This document shows positions 22,681-36,138 of a DNA stretch of 64,000 bases, one piece after another. Position 1 is the first letter of the stretch; the number at the start of each line of letters is the position of its first letter. Under the pieces are notes generated by a model. It searched no databases. It saw only the letters and a program-made list of their open reading frames with translations, and was not told the origin of the DNA. Made by a program: the position numbers and the translations under genes. Source of the DNA: Paratrimastix pyriformis (lineage: Eukaryota; Preaxostyla; Paratrimastigidae); the NCBI GenBank assembly GCA_027972325.1, contig JAPMOS010000078.1, forward strand, positions 1-64,000, given 5' to 3'.

Positions 22681-25600
22681 AAAGGCGCCCGTGTGAGGAG
22701 GGGCTGCCAACAAGAGCCGGGCGGACCTGGACGCCGGACGCACAGAAGGCCTCGAGGATGCTCTCGGCCATGTTGCCCACACGCTCCTTGTGGGAGAGGC
22801 CCTCAATCGAATGCATGGCCCCGATGAAGCCTGACAACTGGTGCAGGTAGCGCAGAGTGGCAAGGTGCGCTACCGATGTGCGCGTGCGTGTGGGGGAAGG
22901 GGGAGGAGGGGTCAGCGAGGGTTGACGAGGGCTTCCACCAGGTGCCCCTCCACCCAGCCCAAGGGCGGACCGGAGGCCAGGCCCATGAGCAAGGCCAGAG
23001 CCTGCGGGAAGCCGGGTGTGACTGCGGGCTCGGTGGACTCGTCCTCCGAAGGGACGGGGAGGTGAGCCATCACGTAGGCCGCGCAGCGAGCCGTGACTCC
23101 TTGGTCGAAGATAAATTGTTTCAGCTTTGTGCCCACGTCATCTGTGTGGGTGTGGGTGCGTGCGGATGGGAGGTGAAGTGAAGAGAAATTGTTTCAACTT
23201 TGTGCCCACGTCATCTGTGTGGGTGTGCGGGGTGTGCGTGCGGGTGAGAGGTGAAGTTGCAGCTGGTGGCGCCATCGGGGAGACGCGGACCGTTCCGGAT
23301 GGCCTGGGCGATGGAGACGAAGGCGCTCAGGTGGAAGCGGTGCAGCTCGTCACGGTGCTTGCCCGCGTCGTACTCGTCGAAGTTCAGATAGCCCATGAAG
23401 TGGGACACCAGGGCCTCCATCGAGGCTGGCTCGCCGTAGGTCAGGAAGGGCAGGATCCGTGTGATCGCCTCCACCACCTGCCATCACGAAGAGAGGCACA
23501 ACCGCACGAGGAAGAAAGATTGGAAAACGGCGGGATCGCGGGGGAGCTGGCTGGCATGATGAGAGCGGAGAACCCGGCCGCGGACCTTGGGGGTGCGTCG
23601 GACGGCCGGGGTGGTGAGCCGCTCCAGGACCATGGCCACATGGCTCTGCTGGGGCTGGCTCTTGGCCTGCTGGGCGGCGGGGCCGGCGGCAGTGGAGGTG
23701 ACGAAAGCAGCCGAAGAGGCGACGGGCTGCGCAGTTGCGGCTGTTTGTGTGGGGAGCGGTAGGCACGAGAGGTGTGCGGTTGTGAAGAAGAGTCACTCCT
23801 CCGTATGCAGCGTCCGTAACATCAGGGCGGGCGAAGGAGGGCAGGGATGCAGAGGGTGTTCCTCGAGAGGTGTGTGGGTGTGAAGAACCGCTCCTCCGCA
23901 CGCAGCGGGTGTCGGGCAGGGATGCAGACGGTGGTGTTCCTCGAGCATCACGGCGTACTCGGTGACCACCTGGCCAATGAGCAGCAGCAGCGACTGGGCG
24001 GCCTTGACGTAGCTGGCCCGGGTCTGGCTGAAGGCCATCCGAAGGACGGAGAGCATCGTGTCGACGGCCTTCAGCTCGAGCAGCGCGCGCCGGTTGACCC
24101 GGATCTGATGCGAGACGGGTCCAGTGTGTGCGGAGGAGAGCATGAGGGAAGGTCGGGGGAGCTGGACATCGGGTTGAGGATCAGACAACCACGGCCCACG
24201 AAAAAGGAATGTGACAAGGCGCGCGGCCGAACCTTGCAAGCGTGGGCGAAGAGGCGCAGCAGGTAGCCCACCAGCTCGCCCTGCGCATCGAAATCGGCCA
24301 CCTGGCCAAGCTGGCGCAGCATGGCCGCCAGACCGCCACACTGCCAGCCAGAAACAGCGAAGCAAGCAGAGGAACGGTCAGTGGTTCCCGGGGATGATGG
24401 GCAGAAAGCGGATCACTGAGGGCGCGGAGGAGCAGACCTCTGCCAGGATGGAGCAGAAGCCGTACTCCTTCTCGGGGTCCACCTCCTCCCGGTCCTCCTC
24501 AAGCTGGTCAACGATGGGCTCTGTGGGGATCAAACGGTTCAGAATCTCCGATCGAAACCACGGAGGGGAGGCGGCAGACCGGTAGCCTCCCCGTCGAGGC
24601 CTTGCAGACGGAAGATGACGACCATCGGCGAGTCGGCAGGGTTCTGGGGGGGGGGGGGGGAGGGGGAGGAGGAGGAGGAGGGAGGAGGAGGGAGGAGGAG
24701 GGGAGGAGGGGGAGGAGGAGGAGGAGGCGTGAACAAGCGAAACGACGGGCGCATTCGACTCGGATTCGGGGTCAGGCCCACCGGACAAACCTCCTTGGCC
24801 ACACCTGCTCGTACACGGCCCCGATGGGCAGGTCGAGCTTGATGATCTTCCCGCAGACGAGAAGCTCCATTGAGTTGTCGTCCTGGGGGGGGGGGGGGGG
24901 GGGGGGGGGGGGCGCAAAACCAGGAGAAGCACGGCGGGTGAAGTGGTGTGAAAATGTCACAACACACAACAAGAGAACAGGAACAGCCAACAGAACAGGC
25001 ACAGCCTACGGAAGCACGGCGGGTGCAGTGGTGAAACTGGCACAACACACACAAAAGAACAGGAACGTCCAACAGGAAAGGCGCGCGGGTCGTCATGCTG
25101 CCGAGGCAGACCTCCTCAACGCCGCCCACCATGTCGAGGTCCTTGCAGATCTTCTTCTTGACGGAGCGCATCAGCGGCCCGCCCTGCTCGCAGCAAACAC
25201 GAGAGGATGATGAGTCGCCCCGGCCACAGTTGATGAGTCCCCCCGGTCACACAGGCAGAGGGAGCGGGGAAGCGGACAATGTCCTTGGAGGAATACGGGT
25301 TCCGGTTCATGGAGCCCGGGATGAACTCCTCCTGGGAAGATGCCTTCTGGAGACGCAGCTTGTACTCGGGCTCCGGCTTGATGGGGCACAGCACCTGGCA
25401 GAGACGCTCGAAGATGAAGGCGGGCGTCAGGCCTTCGTTGTGCCTGTGGGGCGAGGAAACCGAATGTCATCATCATCATCAAGAAAACAAAAAAGCGAGC
25501 AGTGCATCGCAATTTTTCATCGTCCGAGTGTGCCCGAGAGTCGTGACTTTGGCGGGAGGTGGCGCCGAGGGGTGAGGACGAAGAGCAAAGACGGCGCGCG

Positions 25601-28600
25601 GACTTGTCGAGGGCCCGCACGCAGGCGATGATGAAGAGCCGCTTCTCCTGCTCGGTCTGCTGGAAGTGGCCCAGGATGTTCTGCAGGGCGACACTGCTGT
25701 CCTCGGTCATCTTCGTCTTTTGCACGATCAGTGCGCGGGCCGAGAGGAACCCTGCAGAAAAAAAAGAAAAAAAAGAGAAGAAGCACGACATTTGTTGGCT
25801 CGGGTGGGCGACAGTCACGAGCGGACCGTCGAGGATCTGGACGACAAACTGGCCGTCGGACTTGAAGCGGCGCAGGATGGCCGGGACGGACAGGAAGCCG
25901 ACCAGCATGTCCACGCAGGCCTTGAGCACAAAGCCTGTTGATACGGACGGAGGAAAAAAGAGGGACGCAGGAAAATGAGGCCCGTCACACAAAACGGATT
26001 GTCAGAGGCGAGGCGAGGCACAGCGAGGCCAGCCAGGGGTCACCCCGGACCCTGGTCGGTGGCAATGTCAGGGCAGTGCTCGGCTCGGGTGAGCTTGTCC
26101 ACCTCGGCCGAGATGAGGTTGACCACCGTCCGCAGCCAGCCCCGCGAAGTCAGGTAGAGCTGCCGGTCGAGGGGCTGGCAGAGGGTCCGGTAGAGCTGCA
26201 TGAATTCCTGGGCGCCTTCGCCCACGGCGGGCAGCGAGGGCAGCAGCGAGGTGAGCAGGTCCAGGAAACTGCGAAAGTGGGGGGGGGAGGGGGAGGGGGG
26301 AGGAGGGAGGAGGGGGCGGATGATGATGAGAGGACCCAAGATTCAAAAGCGCAACACAACAACGACCGGATTGTCCCGCAAATCCGCCTCATCGCCTGCA
26401 CGAAGGACACGAAAGCCCCACAAAGAAGGGATGGTCGGCCGACCTGCAGGCGCGCTGCTCGGAGGGGCGGCACAGCGTCTCGATCAGCTGGGCGGCCTCG
26501 GCGCAGACGCTGCGGGAGACCTTGGACAGGAGCAAGGCGGTCAGCCAGCTGGTCTCCGCGAGGGCCGGCAGGGGGCCCGGAGACAGCTGCACGGGGGCAT
26601 CCGCGGGGACGGGCCGGGCGCCGGCACCGTCGCGCATGGCGTGGCTCCAGCGGGCGTACCGGCGCCAGCGGGCCAGGAAGTGGGCGCTGAGGGCACGCTG
26701 GTGGCGCAGGACGCGCGACTCCGGGGTCACAGGGGCCACTTGGGCCGCAGCAGGGGCCGCAGCAGGGGCCGCAGCAGGGGCCGCAGCAGGGGCCGCAGCA
26801 GGGGCCGCAGCAGGGGCCGCAGCAGGGGCCGCAGCAGGGGCCGCAGCAGCAGGGGCCGCCGGGGCGGTGGAAGCCGAAGGGCCGGCGCCAGGGCGGGACA
26901 CCGAGGCGGGCAGGGTCTGGGCCCACTTCTCGTAGGTGGTCGGTCGGAGCCACTTGGCGAACGAGACCGAGGGGGCAACGTCCAGGCCAACCTCGGCCGT
27001 GGCTGTGGGAGAGGATCGGGGGCGAGGGATGGCATTTGAGTGAGAAGGATGTCCTTAAACACGCCTTCCTTCGTCAGAATGACCCCAACAGGTCGCAGGC
27101 GGACCATTGAAGGAAGGCGGCAGCCGGCAGGCCTGGCCGATGACCCGCAGGCAGGGCAGGATGATGTGCTCCGAGATGACCGGGCTGGTGCTGCCCGCTT
27201 GGGTCGCCTCGAAGAGGATCTCGAAAACTGGGAAGCGCAATAGAGAGAAGACGGTGATGATGAGCGACGGGTTCGAAGGATGACCCACACGAAAACTGGG
27301 AAGCGCAAGACAGCGGGTCGATGATGAGTGACGGGTTCGAAGGATGATCCACACGACACGGCCAGTAGTACGGTCGAGCCGGAAGGCGGGGCGAGGGCAG
27401 CGGACCGAAGCGGAGGCGTGTTTCCCAGGCGCGGTCATTGAGCAGCGCCCACTCGGAGAGCAGCTGCATCTCCGTCCGGACCGTGGCCCCCACGTCGATC
27501 GAGCGCTGCTGGGCCAGGCAGAAGCGCAGCTTGTCCTGTGCCGAGAGAAGGCAGTGCATGAAGATGAGGAATATGCGGAACCGTTCAAAACGAACGACGA
27601 CTGCAAACAAGGTGCGGAGCGAGGGGAGGAGACGCAGTGGGCCGGGTGGTTCGAACCTGGAGCATGCTCGTCAGGACTTCCGTCGCGGCCGGGTTGTCGC
27701 GGGACAGCGCCACGACAATGGACCGGGCAGAGTCGCGCGCGGTGGGGGTGCCCGTGTGGATGTTGCACTGGACGAGCTCCTGCAGGACGCCCCGGGTGAC
27801 CAGGTGGGGCCGCATGTAGTCCTGCGCCCATCCCATCCCATGCCCCAATTCCCAGCAAAGCAGGCGAAGTGGAGTCAGCACAACAGAACGAGACCCTCAT
27901 CTGGAGAGCGCCGGGGCTCATCGCATGCCCGCGGACCAGCTGGGCGAGCCGTTCGAGCAGCTGCAGGGTGTGCCCGATGAAGTCGTTGGCGCACCCGAAG
28001 CACTTGTTGGCCCGCGGGGCGGTGGTGGCTTCGTCGGCCTGCAGGGCCCCGGCCGGCTGGGCCTGCTTCAGATAGGAAACCAGCTGGCGGCGCTGGGCGG
28101 AGAGAATCTGGACGCTCCGGTGGAGGGACTCGAAGGCCTGCTTGCACTCGCGGTTGTACAGCTGGCAGGCCAGGGCGATGCGCGGGTTGAGACCGTTGGG
28201 GGTGGCCCCGCCCGAGATGCCCAGTTGCTGCGGACGTGAGACAGATAAATGAGGAAGAAGAATGAGCACGGGAGAATAAAACTTAAAAAATGGACCCCAT
28301 GGGAAGAATGAGGAACACACCCCAAAAAATAAAATCCACTTCAAATGATTGCGCACGGTGGAGTCCACGCACGGGAGAACACACCCCAAAAAATGATTAC
28401 GCAAAACCCGCGGCCGGACCTGCATGAGGTCCTGCTCGTCCTTGGTCTGGACGGGGCTGTTGTACGAGTTGAGCAGCACCACCAGGTGCCGCTTGAGGGC
28501 GGTCAGCTGCTGGAAGCGCTTGTGACAATTCTCGGACTCGCGGTCCAGCACGGTGAGCGTCTTCTTCCGGTCTGCGGGCACGCGATGATGATGATGATGA

Positions 28601-28721
28601 AGATGATGATGATGGTGGTGGTGGTGGCGGTTGTGTGTGGAGTAACGTGTGGCGGTTGTGGCGGTTGTGGCGGTTGTGGCGGTGGGTGGGGTTGGGGTTG
28701 GGGTTGGGGTTGGGGTTGGGG

Positions 28722-28757
<36 letters not shown>

Positions 28758-31700
28758 AAGGGTTTGTCGGAACTCGTAGGTGGGGGACGAAACAGGGTGG
28801 GGCGAAGGCCATGGGAGAGGCGGACCGTCCTCGGACTCGATCGGCTCGGCCTGGAAGGAGGGCCGGCAGGCCACCTGGTATTCGAACTTCTGGTACCGGC
28901 AGAAGCCGCACTGGGGGCACAGGAAGGCATCCAGCTGCTCGTAGTTGATGTGGCGGCACTGGCGGCACTGATAGGCGTTCTCGTGGCAGTTCTTGCAGAC
29001 ACCGTGTTTGTCGAAAACGGGGCTGGGGGAGTCGGGGAATGGAGAGAAGCGTGAGCATTCGATCGTTGCCACTTGGCAAACCATCCCGCCCCCCCCGCGG
29101 GCATCATCGAGCAGCCAGCCGGGGGGAGGCACAGACCGGCTGCAGCGGGGGCACTGGAGGCGCTCGGAGTGGTTGATCTCGAAGGAGGCATACTCCACCA
29201 TGAAGTTGACCGCCGAGACGGGCAGCGGGAAGTCAATTCGCACCTGCAAGAGGAAGGAGGTGCGTCCGTGCGCAGCAAGTGTGTGAGAAGGCGTGGGGTG
29301 GCGGTGGGTGGCGGTGGGTGGCGGTGGGTGGCGGTGGGTGGCGGTGGGTGGCGGTGGGTGGCGGTGGGTGGCGGTGGGTGGCGGTGGGTGGCGGTGGGTG
29401 GCGGTGGGTGGCGGTGGGTGGCGGTGGGTGGCGGTGGGTGGCGGTGGGTGGCGGTGGGTGGCGGTCGGTTCTGTGGTTGTGTTGGATGGGTGTGTGGTTG
29501 TGGGTGGTGGTGAGGTGTGTCGGTGGTGGTGGGTGGGCGGTGAGGTGGTGGCGGGTGGGAGGGACGAGCCTCAGTTTCGCCGCGGTTCAGCCGGACGGTG
29601 CGCAGCTTGCGCCAGGCGGCCCAGTTGTTGCGCAGCTCCGCAATCTCAGCCACCTGCGGGCGGGGGGAAGGGTTGTTGTTGTTGTTGAGCGAAAACCAGG
29701 TCGCAGCGCATTGAGGGGGGATGGAGATGGGATGGGATGCGGCAGGAGGACCTCCTTGCTGTTGGCGTAGAGGTTGATGCTGCGGGCGGCGCGGTTCCAA
29801 TTGCGCGACTCCGGGATGCGGACGAGCTGCCAGAGAAAGAGTGAGACGTGAGAAAAAAGGGGTCTGGCGGTGGTGTGCGTGCGTGTGTCTGTGTCTGATG
29901 CGGGTGGTGGGGTGGGGTGGGGTGCGGGTGGGTGGGTCGAAGAGGAGGTCAACAGACGAGGAACTGGATCTCGCGGGGGGCGTTGAACTTGCACAGCATG
30001 CACGAGCCGGTGTACTTGGTCTCGGCCGCGATGGAGCTCAGCGAGGCCACGTCGAAGGGGATCTCGGGCTCCGAGCAGATGGCACAGGGCTCGGCCTCGA
30101 GGTAGAGGCCCTCCAGGCGGGCGAGGGTCTTCATGGTCTGGTAGACGTACGAGTTGGGATGGTTGGTGACAATCCCGTTCTGGGTGCGCAGGGCCGCGAG
30201 GAGACAGTCGGCCACGCCTGGAGGAGGGGAGAGGCAAGGGAGAGGAAAGGAACGGGACGAGGATGGTGAACAAGACAGCAAAACGAGGCAGCGGGGGCAT
30301 TTCTGCGGATCAACCAAAAAGAACATCAGGTGAAACATCATTGCCCAGAAAACCGACACAAAGAGCCAGGTCCAAGGCCAAATATAGTCGCGGAATCAGG
30401 TCCAATCGGCACAAAGCCATGTCCAAGAGGCACAAACAAGAAAACCCGGGTTCCGGACGGACCGGCCAGCTGATCGGAGTGGGCCGAGCCCGTCTGCTCG
30501 ATGAACAGGGTCAGCAGCTTCATGAACTCGGCCCCGTTGCGCCCGTACGAGGTCGCCCGGGGTACAAAGGCGAGCAGGTTCTGCGGTGAAAGTGAAACAA
30601 CGGAAAGCGCGTGGAGGACAGCAGAAGGATGAGCGAAGTTGCATGGGTGTGTCATCATAGAGAAGGAAAAAGGTAACGGGAAAGCAAAAAAAGTGTCAAG
30701 TGTGTCAAGTGTGTGTCAAGTGTGTGTCAAGTGTGTGTCAAGATTTCGTACGTTTTTCCTCAGAGCACTGTATACCAACAGGCTCAAAGATCATGGTCGA
30801 ATGTGTCAAGTGTGGTCGGGGGGGGGGGAGCTGTCGTCAGGTGGGGCGGCGTGGCGAGCGGACCTTGAAGATGACCTCCCGATCGGCCAGCCCGGCGGCC
30901 GGGGCGCCGCAGATCCCCTGCAGCACCGCGAAGGCGGTCGTGCGGACGGTCAGGTGGGGGCTGCCCAGCAGGAACTGGGCCACGAACCGCACCAGGAGCG
31001 GCTCGTCCAGGAGCACGGCGATCAAGGGCCGGGCCGGAGTCGCGGGCTCGGCAACTGGAGTCGGGGTCGGGGTCGGGGCCGCAGGGGTTGCATCCTCCGT
31101 GGATGGGGCGGTGGCGGTGGCGGGGGCGGTGGCGGGTGCGGGCGATTTGAAGAGCAGGGCCAGGAGGCGCATGGCGAAGGGCAGCACGTCGTCGGGCAGC
31201 AGGAAGATGGCGTGGTAGAGGTCCGTCAGGTCGCGGACTAAGAGAGGCGTGATGATTGTGATTGGATGATTGGATGCTGGATGATGATTGGATGCTGGAT
31301 GATGATTGGATGATGATGATTGGATAATGATTGGATGATGATGAATGGATGATGATGAATGGATGATGATTGGATGATGATTGGATGATGATTGGATGAT
31401 GATTGGGCTGATGATTGTGATGCTGATGACGATGATGATTGGATGCTAACGTGGCTGATTGGATGATTGTGATGCTGATGATGCTGATGGTGCTGATGGT
31501 GCTGATGATGGTGCTGATGCTTGAATGTTGATGCGAAGGACGACGAGAGGACGTGGGCGTGCGAAGAGGGTCGCGAAGCAGACTGTGCGACTCGCAGTAC
31601 TTGCGCCAATTGTGCGGCCGCTGGCCGGCCACCTCGGCGATGGCCTGCAGGGCAGTGACCAACTCGACCGTGTGGTCGTACGAGAGGGCCGTCCGGAAGC

Positions 31701-34700
31701 CGCCGCTCTGCGCGCCGAGGCGCCCGAAGACGGCCATCTGCAGGGCGTACAGGCCCTCGTCACGGTAGGCGTAGTACCGATCCACCGAGCTGTGTGTGTG
31801 TATGGGGGGGTGGGGGGTGGGGGTGGGTGGGTGGGATGGGGAAGGGGGGATGATGAGTTTGCGATTTTCAACGATGTTCGAGTGGAATGGTTCCCAAAAG
31901 CGCAGAATCAGACTGCAAACAGCAGCAAAAGACGACAAGAGGAGGGGATGTCAGACCCAACGAGGGTGAGAAGCACCGCTTCGCGCGCGTCCGGGCGAAG
32001 CGCAGGCCGGGGCATTGATGATCTGGCAGAGGAGGTCCAGCCTGCCCCCCCCCGAGTGCCGAGCGGATGGATCCGTGTGGACACCAAAAACAAGACGAGT
32101 GAAACCGGGCCCGCGGATGGAAGAAGCTGCGCGCTCCACCAGCCGCAAAATCCCGGGGGGGGGGGGGGGGAACGGCCATGTCATGCGGGGGACAGACGGG
32201 TGTTGGGGGTGTGTGCGCCAATGTTCTGCACGAGTTTCAGCACGGAGACCAGGATCATCTCCCGGTGCTCCTTGAAGAGGTCCGCGTCGTGGGCCCGGGC
32301 GTAGGGCTCGCTGAAGAAGGGCGCGAAGCTGGAGGCGGGCAGGTCGAGGTGGACGCGGAGCAGGTCCGTCGTCACCGTCACCGTGGCTGCCTGCTCGTGG
32401 CTTTGGGACTCTGCGCTCGGCCGGCCGGAGGAGACGGAAAGTGAGACGTGCATCCTGGGGGACAACGCGACCGCAAGCGCTGCGCTCCAGGACAGGGCAG
32501 GCAGAGCATGGGCTCCCGTGGGTGCCGGGGCAGGGTACTCTCCTCCCTCCCTCCCTCCCTCCCTCCCCTCCCCCTCCCCCTCCCCCCCTCCCCCCGGCAC
32601 CTGGGCGCAGCCAGGACACGAAGAAGCGAAGGGGGCGCCCGGACCGAAGTACCCGACCAGCCGCACGGCCAGGGCGTACAGCAGCCGCATGGCGTCCCGC
32701 TCCAGGAGGGCGCTCCCGAAGAAGGTGGCCAGCCACTGGTGGGCCGAGTGATGGGCGCGTGCCTGGGGGCGCTCCACGGGAGACGGGGGAACGGCCGAGG
32801 CGGCAGTCGGGCCCTTGAGCTGGGCCGTGGGAAGGCTCGGGGTGGTGGGGACGGCGGGGGCGGTCAACTTGGGGCGGGCCGACTGGGTCAGCAGGGCCGA
32901 CAGAATCAGCGCCAGGATGCGGCCCTCGAGCTGATGAGCGGGTGCGAGACGAAGGGGAGAGGGGGACGAAGGTAAGAATGAGGGTGCCATTCCGGGGGAC
33001 GAAGAGAAGAATGAGGGTGCCATGGGAAGAATGAGGGTGCCATGGGAAGAATGAGGGTGCCATTCCGGGGGAGGAAGAGAAGAATGAGGGTGCCATTGGG
33101 AAGAATGAGGGTGCCATTGGGAAGAATGAGGGTGCCATTCCGGGGGACGAAGGGGGGTGGGGGGGAAGAATGAGGGTGCCATTCAGGGGGATGGATGTGC
33201 GGACCTCGGGAGTGAGCCGATCCACGTGGCAGTCGTAGCCGATCTCCTGTGCGGTGCCTGGGTTGTGTGTGGGTGGGGACGAGAGTGAGAGGCGACCAAT
33301 ATGAAGTGTGGCTGCGAGTCTTGTCTGCGTCCGGCTGCTCGAGAATGGATGGGCGGGGCGGCGTGCAAACCTTCCGTGGCGGTGGACTTGGGTGGGCACG
33401 AGCGCACAAGCGCCTCCATGACGACCGTCGCCATGGCGCGGATCTTGGCCTGCTCGGACAGCGCGCTCTCGGACAGGGCTGCCCAGACGCCAAACGAGAG
33501 CCCGATGAGAAAGGACGCCAACACAGAGACAGACAGTCACCGACAGACACAAACACAGACAGACAGAGACACTGACACAAACAGCAAACAACGACACACA
33601 CCGGCACACACCGTCAAACACATTCTCTAGATATCGCAGGTGATTGAGGGCAGACCCGAGTAGCCGAGGGCGAAGAGGAGCTGCATGATGGGCAGGGCGG
33701 TCAGGCCGCCCGGGGCCTCGACGTAGTCGCCGTACTTCCCCAGCAGGGCCGCCACCACCGCGTAGGGCAGCCAGGTGCAGTCCAGCCCGAAGGTGGGCAG
33801 GGCCGGCTCCGAGGCGGGGGCCGCAGGGCCCGGGGCGGCGCTGGTCGGGGCGGCCGGAGCGGCTGTGTCGGAATGGGGGAAGAAGGTGAGCCGTCGGTCC
33901 GGCAGCCAGATAAGGCACGGGTCAAGAGAGGCAACAGGTCAAGAGAGGCAACAGGTCAAGAGAGGCAACAGGCAGACAGGCAACAGGTCAGAGGCCAGAG
34001 AGGCACAGGCCAGAGAGGCAACAGGTCAAAACGGAGCCCGACGGACCGTCCTGCATGGAGAGCGCCATGGCCAGGGCCATCGCCTGCTCATCGTCGATCT
34101 CCTCGCCCGAGAGGGCAGCCGCAGATGCCGCGGCAGGGGCCGAGGGAGCAGCGGCAGGGGCAGCGGCAGGGGCAGCGGTCGGGGCAGGGGCAGAGGCAGC
34201 AGGGGCCGAGGAGATGGGCGTTGGAGTTGCTGGCGGCGGGGGAGCAGCCGTGAAGGGCACCCGCTGCAGCATCGGGTGGCCGGCCTGGTGTCCGAGGCTC
34301 TCCACGTGGCCCCGGGCGCAGGTGGCGCACAGGTCGTAATCCAGACACACCGTGCAGTGGTGCACCTCCGACGGGGGGATGTGGGCCATCCCGCAGCCGT
34401 CGCAGCGGTAGTCGTCCTCTTGCTCGTGGGTCGGGAAGCGGCGCTGCCAGGTGACCAGGATCTGGGCCAGGCCCGCCGAGGTCACGTAGGCGATGGGCCG
34501 GTAGGCGGCCGTCAGGAGCTGGCGCAGCAGCTGGGAGGCGGGCTCGAGGGCGCGCAGGGGATGCTGCGGGTTGGCGGCCTTGTCGTTCTGGACGAGGAGA
34601 GACGCAGACGGAAGTGTGAGCGCGGGATCGGTTTGGATGAGCGCGGGATCGGCGGATGGGGCGGAGGCGAGCGACCTTGACAAGGAGGTGGTGCCCGTAC

Positions 34701-36094
34701 GCGCAGACGGTCTCCAGAACGCCCATCAGCAGGCTGCGGGCCGCCAGGTTGGGCCGGTCGCGCTCCTGGGAGGCCACCGCGCGCAGGTAGACGCGCACCA
34801 GGGAGGCGGGGAAGTCGGGGTGGCTGGCAAGAAACTTCTGCAGGTTGGCGGGCCGGTTGGAGGCAACCTGCACGGAGATGGTTGTGGTTGGTGGTTGTGG
34901 TTGCGGTTGGTTGTGGTTGTGGTAGTTGAGGTAGTTGTGGTGGTTGTGGTGGTGATGATTGATGATGATGATGATGGACGGGGATGACGTGAGAAAGGCA
35001 CAATGAGAAGGTGACGGAGGTCGGGGCGCAGCCCGGACCTTGCGCACGCGGGACAGGAGCGCGTTGAGCTGGGCGGGGGTGATGGCGGGGGCACCCAAGT
35101 CGGGCAGGGCGGCCAACTTGCCGATGAGGGCGCTGACGTGGGCCAGCTGGACGAGTTCCTTCTGGGCAAAGTAGGCGGCCGGGGTGCGGTGCAGGGCCAG
35201 CAGAATCTGGCGAAGGGGCTTGTGGGACTGTCGACGCGCGTGCGCGGCATGGCGTGGGCGTGGGCGTGGTGTGGCGGAACGGGAAAACATGAGCCCAGCC
35301 CACGACGGCCACATTCGGTGGAGGCACATCCCACAGCGGGCCTGCGCGGGGGTGGGGCGGGCGTCGGACCGTGGCGAAGGCCTCGTCGCAGAGCAGCAGC
35401 GGGATAGTGGCCAGGAGGTAGTCGCGAGGACCGGGCGGCACACCCGCCGTGGCGCCGGGCAGGGCGGTCGGGGGCGAGAGGTCCGTGGCCGGGGGCAGCA
35501 GGGAGGCGGGCGCCATGCGGGCCGTGACGGCCTCGCGCAGGGTCCGAAGCAGGTCGACCAGGGCGGCCTCGAGGGGCGTCGCCTTGGCCGAGGCGGCAGG
35601 GGCGCCTGCTGTGTGGGGGGAGAAGAGTGAGAACCGGGGCGGAGGCTGGCCGACCCCAAGCAGGACCGGGGATGGCGCTCAAGATGATGATGATAACGAG
35701 TTGTGTTCACCTCTCTGAAAGTTCCCTTCGCCACAACAGATCCATTGAAGCGCAGTGTGTGTGCCGGACCACCTTGCGCCCGGGGGTCGACGGGGAACCG
35801 TCGTGTTCAAGGACGGGGGACCCCCGCACCCCAGTCTGGGTTGGCAGGCGGACCTGCGAGCTGTTTCTTCTCGCCGCGAACCCGCAGGCACTCGGCCTTC
35901 TCCTTGAAGTGCCACGCGTCCTTGGGCACTGCGTAGATCTCGACGTTGTCCAGGGTGGGCGGGTTGGTGGGGTTGTACGTCGGCCCCAGAACCACGGTCA
36001 CCTCGTGCTCGGCCTTGGGGAGGGGGTGCGGAGGGGTGGTTGCGATGAGGGTCCGAGAAAAGAGACAGGCCCATGTGGAGTGGATCATGTGCTT

Positions 36095-36138
<44 letters not shown>

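Noticed and set aside
28686-28756. True telomere or chromosome end
   Set aside because: UBR4 exons continue on both sides; it is intronic.
27055-29079. Single 674-codon minus-strand frame
   Set aside because: It crosses several UBR4 introns and microsatellites; the true exons lie in short pieces in more than one frame.
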